A stretch of 64,000 nucleotides of DNA from Mucilaginibacter sp. OK098 (GTDB lineage Bacteria; Bacteroidota; Bacteroidia; Sphingobacteriales; Sphingobacteriaceae): assembly GCF_900142915.1 (NCBI RefSeq), contig NZ_FRCM01000001.1:1054001-1118000 (forward strand), read 5' to 3'. Below, piece by piece: positions 46,049 to 53,920 of this stretch. A program made the translations under genes and the position numbers. Each line of letters opens with the position of its first letter. The stretch's first letter is position 1. The notes below the pieces were generated by a model. The model was given only the letters and a program-made list of their open reading frames with translations, was not told where the DNA came from and did not search any database.

Positions 46049-46144
46049 ACAAAGTAAATATACTTATTAAAGCAATTCAGTCCTCTATTGCAATGTCATT
46101 AGGTTAAGGAAACTAAATAATTTATTTATCCCACAAACTTAATC

Positions 46145-46229
46145 GCCTCACCCTGCCTTCTCCAAAGGAGAGGGTTCTGAACAAGCGCGAAGTTCAAGTC
46201 CTCTCCTTTGAAGAGGATTTAGGTGAGGC
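46145..46229. repeat. GCCTCACC / GGTGAGGC inverted repeat in a 339-base gap
   Basis: The 46020-46358 gap holds the module 2 regulatory box, this repeat and a promoter for the next gene. Arms 46145-46173 and 46200-46229 share GCCTCACC and AAAGGAGAGG. Similar elements are common in Bacteroidota. Confidence 0.75.
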
Positions 46230-46300
46230 CAAATCATAAAGGTTCTCTTAACTTTATGACATTGCCTGTATTGTCTGCCTGTCTATTCGTTATCACGCCT

Positions 46301-46330
46301 TTGGCGCACTTGTCAAAATCACTATCTTTA
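46301..46330 (+). promoter_or_regulatory. Promoter for the GH105 gene
   Basis: TTG (46301-46303), 19 bases, TATCTTTA (46323-46330), 28 bases before the ATG at 46359. Confidence 0.55.
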
Positions 46331-46358
46331 GCTTCTGTCTAACTAAATTATAAAAACA

Positions 46359-47504
46359 ATGTTCCTGCTAAAACCTAAAAGCTTTTGTTTGCCACTTACA
46401 CTGCTGCTATTTTTATTTTTAAGTATTAATTGCACTGCACAACTACGCGATCCCTTATTAAAACAGAAAGCCATATTAAATATAATGCAGAGGGTGGCCG
46501 ACTGGCAGCTTAATGAATGGGACACAAAAGGGTTTAACCATCCGGCAGTTGACTGGACTAACGCGGCTTGCTATACCGGCATTTATGCTTTAGGAGTAAT
46601 AAAGGGTAACGATAAATATTTATCAGCCCTGACTAAAATAGGTGACGATTTGCGATGGAACACCGGCAAAAATCGTTTTATGGCCGATGATTATTGTATA
46701 GGGCAAACCTATTCGTTGCTATGCAGCAAGTATCATGATAAAAAAATGATAGCTCCATTCATTAAGCTGGCAGATAGTATCATAGACAAACCGCATGGTG
46801 AACTGCTTGATTGGAAAAATAACATAGCAAGCCGGGAATGGGCCTGGTGCGACGCCTTGTTTATGGGGCCGACTGCATTAAGCTATCTAAGTACTGCAAC
46901 AAAAGACCCTAAATATTTAAATACAGCCATTAAGCTTTGGTGGAAAACAACTGATTATTTGTATGACCCAACCGAACATTTATATTTTAGAGATGGCAGC
47001 TATTTCAACAAAAAAGAAAAGAACGGCAAAAAAGTCTTTTGGTCGCGGGGAAATGGCTGGGTGCTGGCAGGATTGGTTAGGGTGATGGAAAATATACCTG
47101 CTGATAACCCCGATAAAAAGAAATTTGAGCAATTATATAAAGACCTGGCAGCTAAAATAGCATCGTTGCAACAACCTGATGGCAGCTGGCATGCATCATT
47201 GCTCGACCCGGAAAGCTACCCCGTTAAAGAAACAAGCGGAACAGGGTTTTATTGCTATGCATTAGCATGGGGCTTAAACCATAACCTGCTTGATAAAAAA
47301 ACATACTGGCCCGTAGTTAAAAAAGCCTGGGCAGCGCTTACTTCATCCGTTCACGACGATGGTATGCTGGGTTATGTGCAACGTATAGGCGATAGCCCGG
47401 ATATGGTGACCGGCAACAGTACTGAGGTATACGGCGTTGGGGCATTCCTGCTTACAGGTACCCAGCTTTACCAATATATTGGCATGCACCCGGGAACAGA
47501 ATAA
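46359..47504 (+). CDS. GH105 unsaturated rhamnogalacturonyl/glucuronyl hydrolase
   Basis: 381 residues. Signal peptide with SINC-like cleavage (LFLFLSINCTAQ). Alpha/alpha-barrel with WCDALFMGPTA, WSRGNGWVLAGLVRVM, DGSWHASLLDPESYPVKETS and the late TGNSTEVYGVGAFLL, all characteristic of family 105. These enzymes cut unsaturated galacturonyl bonds at the non-reducing end of pectin-derived oligosaccharides. Own promoter; convergent with a lipoprotein gene. Confidence 0.9.
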   Translation: MFLLKPKSFCLPLTLLLFLFLSINCTAQLRDPLLKQKAILNIMQRVADWQLNEWDTKGFNHPAVDWTNAACYTGIYALGVIKGNDKYLSALTKIGDDLRWNTGKNRFMADDYCIGQTYSLLCSKYHDKKMIAPFIKLADSIIDKPHGELLDWKNNIASREWAWCDALFMGPTALSYLSTATKDPKYLNTAIKLWWKTTDYLYDPTEHLYFRDGSYFNKKEKNGKKVFWSRGNGWVLAGLVRVMENIPADNPDKKKFEQLYKDLAAKIASLQQPDGSWHASLLDPESYPVKETSGTGFYCYALAWGLNHNLLDKKTYWPVVKKAWAALTSSVHDDGMLGYVQRIGDSPDMVTGNSTEVYGVGAFLLTGTQLYQYIGMHPGTE

Positions 47505-47511
47505 TTAACTA

Positions 47512-47904
47512 TTATTCTTTTGGATAGTGGATGGTTACAGCGCTGCCAACAGTTACATTGCCGATATAACCATTAGCTTTTGAAGAACCGTTGTCTTCAA
47601 TATTATACCTGAAGTTTGTTTGGATTGGATTATTAGGGCTGATAGTAATTAACAGGTGTTCTCCGTCTTTAAATGTGGCGTTGTAATTATAAGTTGAATT
47701 GGAAACTACATTAGCCGAATCCAAAGGTGTAATTATTTCTTTTTGCTCAAGGCTTATCTTTACTTTATAGCCGTAACCGTCGGCAGTTAAGGCTACGTTA
47801 TGGTTTTCAGTTACCGGTGCTATAGTTTCAGATCTTTTATCACAGCCAATAAATAATGCAGACGTAAAGAGTAATCCTATTAAAGTTTGGAAAGTTTTTT
47901 TCAT
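47512..47904 (-). CDS. Small lipoprotein of unknown function
   Basis: 130 residues, lipobox F-I-G-C at about residue 21 followed by D-K-R. Beta-rich domain with KVKISLEQKEIITPLD, HLLITISPNNPI and a closing VGSAVTIHYP. No family recognised. Confidence 0.6.
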   Translation of the reverse strand: MKKTFQTLIGLLFTSALFIGCDKRSETIAPVTENHNVALTADGYGYKVKISLEQKEIITPLDSANVVSNSTYNYNATFKDGEHLLITISPNNPIQTNFRYNIEDNGSSKANGYIGNVTVGSAVTIHYPKE

Positions 47905-47990
47905 GCAGAAGGTTTACGATTTCAGCTATTTAACTTTCCTTTTAAGCAATTATTGTAATGGTGTGAATTTTTAGCGATTCAATTAAATCA

Positions 47991-48605
47991 TTATTTAGTG
48001 ATCTTTAAATTCTTCCAATCGCCACCGGAGCCATTGCCAACCCAGTAACCAATCATATCACCATTCATTGGCACTATTTGTTCAACCACAAGAGATGGTT
48101 TGGGCTCATTATTAACAAATACGCTGATCTCTTTCCCATTTACTGCTATCCGTATATGGAACCAGCCGTTAGGGTCAGGAGGTGTATTTAAGGGTTTTTC
48201 ATATTTATTGGGAAATTCAGTGCGAAGACGCGACCAATCGTACTTCGGGCTGGAAATATATTGAACAGCATGGGCCTTTCTGGCAGGGTCAGTCGATTTA
48301 AAATTAAAAGGGCGAAAGTATACGGCATCATAAGTTGAGTCATTTACCGCATGGAAAGCAAACCCTACAAAACTTTGCTGTAAAACATCTTTCCCTTTTA
48401 TATCAAATTCAATATTTCCGTTTGTAAACTTCGCGCCTTTTATCCAGGCTTTTCCATCGTCATTAACTTCATCCAAATGAATAACTGAACCATCATTCGT
48501 AATACTGAGCGTACGGTTAATTACTTTAAAGTCATTCGCTTTTTTTTGCTGACCAAAACAAGATGAGAAAGCAAGGAATAATACTACTGTAAAAATAATC
48601 TTCAT
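47991..48605 (-). CDS. Secreted concanavalin A-like lectin/glucanase-fold protein
   Basis: 204 residues with signal peptide ending C-F-G-Q. The beta-jelly-roll pattern (WIKGAKFTNGNIEFDIKG, FVGFAFHAVNDSTYDAVYF, WFHIRIAVNGKEISVFVNN) resembles the DUF1080/LamG-type domains. No catalytic residues recognised, so possibly carbohydrate binding. Same strand as the lipoprotein, with an 86-base gap. Confidence 0.72.
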   Translation of the reverse strand: MKIIFTVVLFLAFSSCFGQQKKANDFKVINRTLSITNDGSVIHLDEVNDDGKAWIKGAKFTNGNIEFDIKGKDVLQQSFVGFAFHAVNDSTYDAVYFRPFNFKSTDPARKAHAVQYISSPKYDWSRLRTEFPNKYEKPLNTPPDPNGWFHIRIAVNGKEISVFVNNEPKPSLVVEQIVPMNGDMIGYWVGNGSGGDWKNLKITK

Positions 48606-48732
48606 GATATAATTGATGTTAAATTCAACTTAAGCGTAAACGTCAATAAATATGCCATCAGCATAACTAATTAACAATCAATAATTTAAATATAGTTAAA
48701 CACAAATAATGTTCGTTTATGGTATATCAAGG

Positions 48733-48748
48733 CGTTCAGATCTGAACG
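48733..48748. promoter_or_regulatory. Perfect 16-bp palindrome upstream of module 3 regulator
   Basis: CGTTCAGATCTGAACG, 53 bases before the ATG at 48802. Candidate operator. Confidence 0.5.
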
Positions 48749-48801
48749 GTAATGTTGTTTACCAGCAATGGCAACTATATAATTTTGTTATTTTTATATC
48801 G

Positions 48802-49740
48802 ATGAAAGAAACAGAGAAAAAGTTAGCTTTTGATAACCTGTTAAAGCAATACATTAATTTCGGGCTGCCGACTGACGGGATTGATGAAAAAACAGATTTC
48901 ACCATTCATAACCTGAAGGATATTCATCTTGACCTCCCCTTTACATCACCTGTGTACCGGGCTAACTTCTTTTCATTTGTATTTGCAAAAGATGCCCACG
49001 GAAAATACACTACCGATGACTTGTGTTTTAATACCGTGCCGGGAACTATTTATTTTACCAATCCGGGTCATTATAAATCGCATGTTTGGTTTGAGATCCA
49101 GGAAGCATACCTTATAACTTTAAGCGAATCATTTTTAAAAGAGAACGTTCATCCGGATGTTTTCGGAGAATTTCCCTTCTTGCTGGCTGAAACTGTACAA
49201 CCAAGGGTGTTAGTACCTGAAGTGTTTGCAGAATTTGAACAATTATACCTGCAAATTCAAAATGCTTACATTTCGAATTCGCCCTACCGTACAAGGGTTA
49301 TAGGTAATCTTTTTGTGGTATTGTTATTGAAAATAAAAGAGTATTTCTGGAAAGATTATAACCCGATATACGAGGGCAACAGAAGCTCGCAAATTGTTAA
49401 AACGTTCAAGATGAACCTTGAAAAACATTACCGCGATTTAAGAAGCGGCAAGGCACACCAGGTTTTCAGGCTGCAGGACTATGCAGATGAGCAAAGTTTG
49501 CATCAAAACTATTTAAGTAACGTAATTAAAAGCAAAACAGGTAAAGCCATCAGCACCTGGATAGCTGAAAAAACTATTGCCGAGGCTAAATCATTGCTTC
49601 AAAACTCAACTACATCCATAAAAGAAATTGCTTACCTGCTCGGCTTTTCGGAGGCAACTCATTTTAGTAATTACTTTAAAAAGAACACAGACCTCTCCCC
49701 TGTTTTGTTCCGCAAGCAGCATAGCGCAGCAACATCTTAG
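48802..49740 (+). CDS. AraC family regulator, module 3
   Basis: 312 residues. Start at 48802 (MKETEKKLAFDNLL) rather than 48709, because the upstream extension looks unlike the family. N-terminal half with FVFAKDAHGKYTTDDLCFN differs from modules 1 and 2; C-terminal helix-turn-helix pair includes LHQNYLSNVIKSKTGKAIS and SIKEIAYLLGFSEATHFSNY. Located in front of two SDR genes on the same strand. Confidence 0.92.
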   Translation: MKETEKKLAFDNLLKQYINFGLPTDGIDEKTDFTIHNLKDIHLDLPFTSPVYRANFFSFVFAKDAHGKYTTDDLCFNTVPGTIYFTNPGHYKSHVWFEIQEAYLITLSESFLKENVHPDVFGEFPFLLAETVQPRVLVPEVFAEFEQLYLQIQNAYISNSPYRTRVIGNLFVVLLLKIKEYFWKDYNPIYEGNRSSQIVKTFKMNLEKHYRDLRSGKAHQVFRLQDYADEQSLHQNYLSNVIKSKTGKAISTWIAEKTIAEAKSLLQNSTTSIKEIAYLLGFSEATHFSNYFKKNTDLSPVLFRKQHSAATS

Positions 49741-49826
49741 ATATTTGTATGTAATGCTTTAGAATCCGTCCTTTTCGGGTTGCTCATACTTCGACCTTTG
49801 TTCTATCAATTAAAACAAAGGAAAAA

Positions 49827-50567
49827 ATGAAAACTCTAAATGAAAAAGTAATCTTAGTAACTGGCGCCTCAAGAGGCATTGGTGCAGCAGTAGCCCACAA
49901 ACTGGCAGAAGCCGGGGCTAAAGTAATTATTAACTATGCAGGTGGCCAGGATGCCGCAGAGCAAACCGTTAACAGCATTAAACAACAAGGTGGCGACGCA
50001 ATAGCCTTACAGGCCGATGTGAGCAAAGCCGATGAAGTTAAAGCGATGTTTGATGCAGCCATTGCATACTACGGCCGCATAGATGTACTGGTAAACAACG
50101 CCGGTATTATGATAACCAAATTATTGAAAGATACAACCGACGAAGATTTTACCCGCCAGTTTGATATCAATGTAAGGGGTACCTTCAATACCATGCGTGA
50201 AGCAGCCACAAAGCTTGCTGACAATGGCAGTGTTATCAATTTTTCTTCATCAAATAACCGCATTATGCTGCCAACCTATTCAACTTATGCAGCAACAAAA
50301 TCGGCGGTTGAACAATTAACCCGCGTATTCTCTAAAGAAGTTGGTGCAAGAGGTATAAATGTAAACTCCGTGTCTCCCGGCCCAACAAACACTGAACTAT
50401 TTACCAAAGGCAAACCACAGGAAGTAATTGATCGACTGGCTTCCCTATCAGCATTTAACCGTATTGGAGAGCCTGAAGACATTGCCAAAATAGTAGTATT
50501 TCTTGCCAGCGACGATGCCAAATGGATCAATGCACAAAATATTGGCATTAATGGTGCAATGGCTTAA
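49827..50567 (+). CDS. Short-chain dehydrogenase/reductase (module 3, first SDR)
   Basis: 246 residues, FabG-like: TGASRGIGAAV (13-23), NNAGIMITK (about 88), NFSSSN and Y-A-A-T-K, with VNSVSPGPTNTELF and ending AQNIGINGAMA. A good RBS-like AAAGGAAAAA sits before the ATG. Downstream neighbour is a second SDR. Confidence 0.93.
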   Translation: MKTLNEKVILVTGASRGIGAAVAHKLAEAGAKVIINYAGGQDAAEQTVNSIKQQGGDAIALQADVSKADEVKAMFDAAIAYYGRIDVLVNNAGIMITKLLKDTTDEDFTRQFDINVRGTFNTMREAATKLADNGSVINFSSSNNRIMLPTYSTYAATKSAVEQLTRVFSKEVGARGINVNSVSPGPTNTELFTKGKPQEVIDRLASLSAFNRIGEPEDIAKIVVFLASDDAKWINAQNIGINGAMA

Positions 50568-50583
50568 GGAAGAAGCAAGAAGA

Positions 50584-50609
50584 AAGAAATCAAGAGTCAG
50601 GAATCAAGA
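50584..50609. repeat. 26-base copy of the hisB-hisH element
   Basis: Exact reverse-complement match to 30275-30300, in a 126-base gap between two SDR genes. Confidence 0.85.
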
Positions 50610-50693
50610 AAAAATCAGGAATAATCATCAACCGAAAATCAGTGTAATCACTTCAAAAAATCGGTGTAATCACAATCATTAAAAAAAATCATC

Positions 50694-51446
50694 ATGAACA
50701 GTTTAAAAAATAAAGTAGCCTTAATAACAGGCTCAGCAAGAGGTTTAGGAAAAGCAATTGCAGAACGTTATGCAGCATTGGGTGCAGATATCGTAATCAA
50801 TTATTCAAGAGACAAAGCATCGGCAGATGAAGTGGTAAGCAATATTACCGCTATGGGCGTAAGGGTTATATCTGTACAAGCCGATGTAAGCAAAGTAGCA
50901 GATATTGAAAGGCTATTTGAAGAAGCTAAAAAAGCATTTGGCAAGATAGATATTGTTGTAGCCAATGCAGGTATCGAGCTGGTAGAAACGCCGGTTACAG
51001 CTTTTACCGAAGAACAATTTGATCGGGTATTTTCCATCAATACTAAGGGCACCTATTTTACCATGCAACAAGCAGCAAAAAATGTAACCGACAACGGAAG
51101 GATCATTTACATCGCATCAAGCACTACTTCATTCCCGGTAACCGGAATGGCAGTGTACGGCGGCAGTAAAACTACCCCACGCTACCTGGTTGATGTGCTT
51201 TCAAAAGAAATCGGGCACAAAGGGATTACTGTAAACTCCATTATTCCATTCGCGGTTGATCATTCAGGGATCTTTGCGGAAGCAGGTAGTTATCCTGAAT
51301 TAAGAAAACAATTACTTGACAGTTGCCCAATGGGACGCCTGGCCGAAGTAGAAGATGTGGCCAATGCAGCTGAATTTTTCGCCAGCGATCTTTCATCATT
51401 CGTAAATGGCCAGCACTTATTAGTGAATGGTGGGGCTACAAATTAA
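50694..51446 (+). CDS. Short-chain dehydrogenase/reductase (module 3, second SDR)
   Basis: 250 residues: TGSARGLGKAIAER (11-24), VANAGIEL in place of NNAG (N to A substitution at the second conserved position of N-N-A-G), IASSTTSF and Y-G-G-S-K. Length and layout are normal. Separated from the first SDR by the repeat copy. Confidence 0.9.
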   Translation: MNSLKNKVALITGSARGLGKAIAERYAALGADIVINYSRDKASADEVVSNITAMGVRVISVQADVSKVADIERLFEEAKKAFGKIDIVVANAGIELVETPVTAFTEEQFDRVFSINTKGTYFTMQQAAKNVTDNGRIIYIASSTTSFPVTGMAVYGGSKTTPRYLVDVLSKEIGHKGITVNSIIPFAVDHSGIFAEAGSYPELRKQLLDSCPMGRLAEVEDVANAAEFFASDLSSFVNGQHLLVNGGATN

Positions 51447-51478
51447 TTGTTGATAATTCAATTTGTAAGTACTCCTAT

Positions 51479-51523
51479 AAACAACGAAGCCCTTTTGACC
51501 TGATCAGTGGGGCTTTGTTGTTT
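51479..51523. terminator. Bidirectional terminator between convergent genes
   Basis: 14-base arms AAACAACGAAGCCC (51479-51492) and GGGCTTTGTTGTTT (51510-51523), one G-U pair. Flanked by T-rich sequence. Confidence 0.8.
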
Positions 51524-51530
51524 ATAATAG

Positions 51531-52700
51531 CTATATATATTTAAGCAACTTTAGCTCCGGGTGGCTAGCCTTATACTTTGCATAACTACGGCAGAGTAAA
51601 TACAGGATCACTTCGGCTATAAGGAACACCAGGTAAAGAATAGGTAAACCCCAGCGGTGTTCAGGTGGTATTTCTGTATATGGAGCTGTATTGTACCAGT
51701 CCTGGTGAAAATTGTGTCCGCGGAAAAAATTTACGCCAAGAGCCAATAAATGGATGAGTGGAATATGTACCAGGTAGTAAAAAAACGGAACCCTGCCAAA
51801 GGTGATAAAGATATCAGCAATGCGGCCTTTAACTTTGTTAGCAAACGGCACCAAAGCAATCAAAGGGCCAAGCGTCATAAGCAGGTAAAGCTGTGATGCA
51901 GGATATTTTTGTTGATCAAGGATCCGTAATAAAAAAGGGTTATTGCCCTTGTATGCAGGTCCAAAGCAGATTACCAGGATAGCGGCGACCAAGAAAACTG
52001 CTATAGCAGCAAGCCCGATCCGCAGGCAAAGCTTTCTGCGCTTATCTGTTTGTTTTAACAGGATTATGCCAAAGCCATAACCGGCCATCATTACGCCTAT
52101 CCATGGAACAAGCACATAAAGAATATTAATGCCTGGCAACCAGTCTCCTCCCGAAGGATAAATAAACTCCCAAAACCATCCAAATGAGGCACGCCAACCC
52201 AATGGCAGGATCAAAGGAACGAAATGGAAAATTTGCTGGCAGAAAACAACAAACAACCCTATTATGCCAATAGTTAAAGGGCGAAGCCTTACAAACAAGG
52301 CCAGTAACACCATACACCAACCCAACATCCAGATAACGCCAGCCAGTGTAAATTGGGCATAATTAAGGTTAAACGTCCAGCAAAAGCGGATGAGGGTTAA
52401 CTCCAAAACGACTAAAAGAAAGCCACGTGAAAGCAGGAATCCTGATAACTTATGCTTATTATTTAACTTATTCCCATATAAAAAAGCACTCGTGCCGGCA
52501 AGAAATACAAATGCGGGCACGCAAAAATGGGTTATCCATCTCGTAAAAAAAATGCCCGGCTCCGGCCCTCCCGCAGGCATGCCTGAATATACACGAACAT
52601 GATCAATAGCCATCAGTACCATCACAACGCCTCGCAGCAGGTCAACAGATTGGATCCTTATTGCTGAAGGTTTATTTTCTAATGTGTTAAGGGTTGTCAT
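51531..52700 (-). CDS. DUF1624/HGSNAT-like membrane acyltransferase
   Basis: 389 residues with about ten membrane helices. The first helix region R-S-V-D-L-L-R-G and MAIDHVRVYSG holds the catalytic His motif of the heparan-alpha-glucosaminide N-acetyltransferase-like family. Many members transfer acyl groups to extracytoplasmic carbohydrates. C-terminal tail is basic. Function inferred only from family. Confidence 0.82.
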   Translation of the reverse strand: MTTLNTLENKPSAIRIQSVDLLRGVVMVLMAIDHVRVYSGMPAGGPEPGIFFTRWITHFCVPAFVFLAGTSAFLYGNKLNNKHKLSGFLLSRGFLLVVLELTLIRFCWTFNLNYAQFTLAGVIWMLGWCMVLLALFVRLRPLTIGIIGLFVVFCQQIFHFVPLILPLGWRASFGWFWEFIYPSGGDWLPGINILYVLVPWIGVMMAGYGFGIILLKQTDKRRKLCLRIGLAAIAVFLVAAILVICFGPAYKGNNPFLLRILDQQKYPASQLYLLMTLGPLIALVPFANKVKGRIADIFITFGRVPFFYYLVHIPLIHLLALGVNFFRGHNFHQDWYNTAPYTEIPPEHRWGLPILYLVFLIAEVILYLLCRSYAKYKASHPELKLLKYI

Positions 52701-52852
52701 TGGCTGTATCTATTTGATTAACAGATTCATTTAGCATTGTAAATTTAATAACATTAGTAATATGCTTAAATAAAAAATTAAAATGACAATTATGACCAGG
52801 AAAAACAATTATACACTAAACTTGTATTTGTAAACACCTAAATATTTAAGAG

Positions 52853-53365
52853 ATGAAAAAATTACTTTTTATTATTATAAGCTTAATACCTCTTTCTGTT
52901 TTCTGCCAAAATCTAAAGGAATTTAAAGCCGATAACGGAAAAACTTACCATGTAGGTGATACGGTAAAGGTTGGAATGGGATCAATGCCTGATGGCGGGT
53001 TTAAATATATCCAGATCACACCTCCCCCGTTTATGCCTCCCCGCCGTAATGGCAACGATTTAAGTGCACGTAGAGATTTCTCGCTTAGCAACGTTATCAT
53101 TAAAAAAATCAAAAAGGTTTCACAAATGTCAGGCACCGAAAAGGTTGTATTTACTACAAAAACCGGCGGAATAAACAACTATGACATTTGGATTGTAGAA
53201 GCTATTGCCGCATGCGAGGTGACTCCTTGTGCCGGTTCAAATTCAAATGCCTCTAATCATGTTGGTATTGCAGATGAACTACTAAAATTGAAAAAGCTAT
53301 TGGATGCTGGCGGGATTACCCAGGCTGAGTATGATTCGCAAAAGAAAAAGCTTTTAGCAGAGTGA
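52853..53365 (+). CDS. Exported SHOCT-domain protein
   Basis: 170 residues. Signal peptide ending V-F-C-Q. Middle beta-rich region with GDTVKVGMGSMPDG. The C-terminal LLKLKKLLDAGGITQAEYDS is a SHOCT domain, a short helical module of unknown binding role. Separated from the next gene by a terminator hairpin. Confidence 0.75.
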   Translation: MKKLLFIIISLIPLSVFCQNLKEFKADNGKTYHVGDTVKVGMGSMPDGGFKYIQITPPPFMPPRRNGNDLSARRDFSLSNVIIKKIKKVSQMSGTEKVVFTTKTGGINNYDIWIVEAIAACEVTPCAGSNSNASNHVGIADELLKLKKLLDAGGITQAEYDSQKKKLLAE

Positions 53366-53380
53366 TTCTCCGATAAGTCA

Positions 53381-53411
53381 AACTTACGAAGTTTTCAAAA
53401 CTTCGTAAGTT
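53381..53411. terminator. Bidirectional hairpin of the ACTTACGAAGTTT family
   Basis: Perfect 15-base arms AACTTACGAAGTTTT (53381-53395) and complement (53397-53411) around one C. Between convergent genes. Confidence 0.85.
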
Positions 53412-53431
53412 TTAATCCTGCGCAGATTATT

Positions 53432-53791
53432 TTACATATTATAGAAAAACTGCTCAAAAACAACTTTCCCATCCTTTACTTCATAAACCGCAATTTCATG
53501 CATCGGCATTCTTCCGCCCTCTTTATAGGTAACATCCATATGCATTGATACAGTAAAGAAATTACCGCTTATAATAGGTTCAGAAACTTCGCCACTATGA
53601 ATTTCCTGAACCGTACTATACCAATATTGATTTTTCCCTATTACAGCCTCTTTACCCTCTGTACGTTCCATTGGCGAGCCTTTAGCTTCAAGGCTTACAA
53701 TATTGTCAGCATACAATTCATTTATGGCATCAATATTTTTACCTTCACGGCAAAACTGTACCAGTTTTTCGGCTACTTCTTGTGTTTTCAT
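53432..53791 (-). CDS. SnoaL/NTF2-like small protein
   Basis: 119 residues: cone-shaped fold family. MKTQEVAEKLVQFCREGKNI, ELYADNIVSLEAKGSPMERT and MHEIAVYEVKDGKVVFEQFF fit SnoaL-like domains, which bind or turn over small ligands. No catalytic function can be assigned. Confidence 0.82.
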   Translation of the reverse strand: MKTQEVAEKLVQFCREGKNIDAINELYADNIVSLEAKGSPMERTEGKEAVIGKNQYWYSTVQEIHSGEVSEPIISGNFFTVSMHMDVTYKEGGRMPMHEIAVYEVKDGKVVFEQFFYNM

Positions 53792-53920
53792 AATTTACAG
53801 GCTTTTTAGTTTATTAAAGCTAAATATTAATAACATGATTTTGTTTGATATTTGTTTTAAGTTTCTGTTAAGTTATCACTTAGCCTGTTTAAATTAGAAT
53901 TACAGGACTGTTAATAATTC

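Noticed and set aside
48709..48801. Upstream extension of module 3 AraC regulator
   Set aside because: It crosses a palindrome and an AT-rich promoter-like region and does not resemble an AraC N-terminus.
41056..51446. Biosynthetic gene cluster from the density of SDRs
   Set aside because: No synthase, ligase or carrier protein accompanies them; regulated reductase modules explain the layout better.
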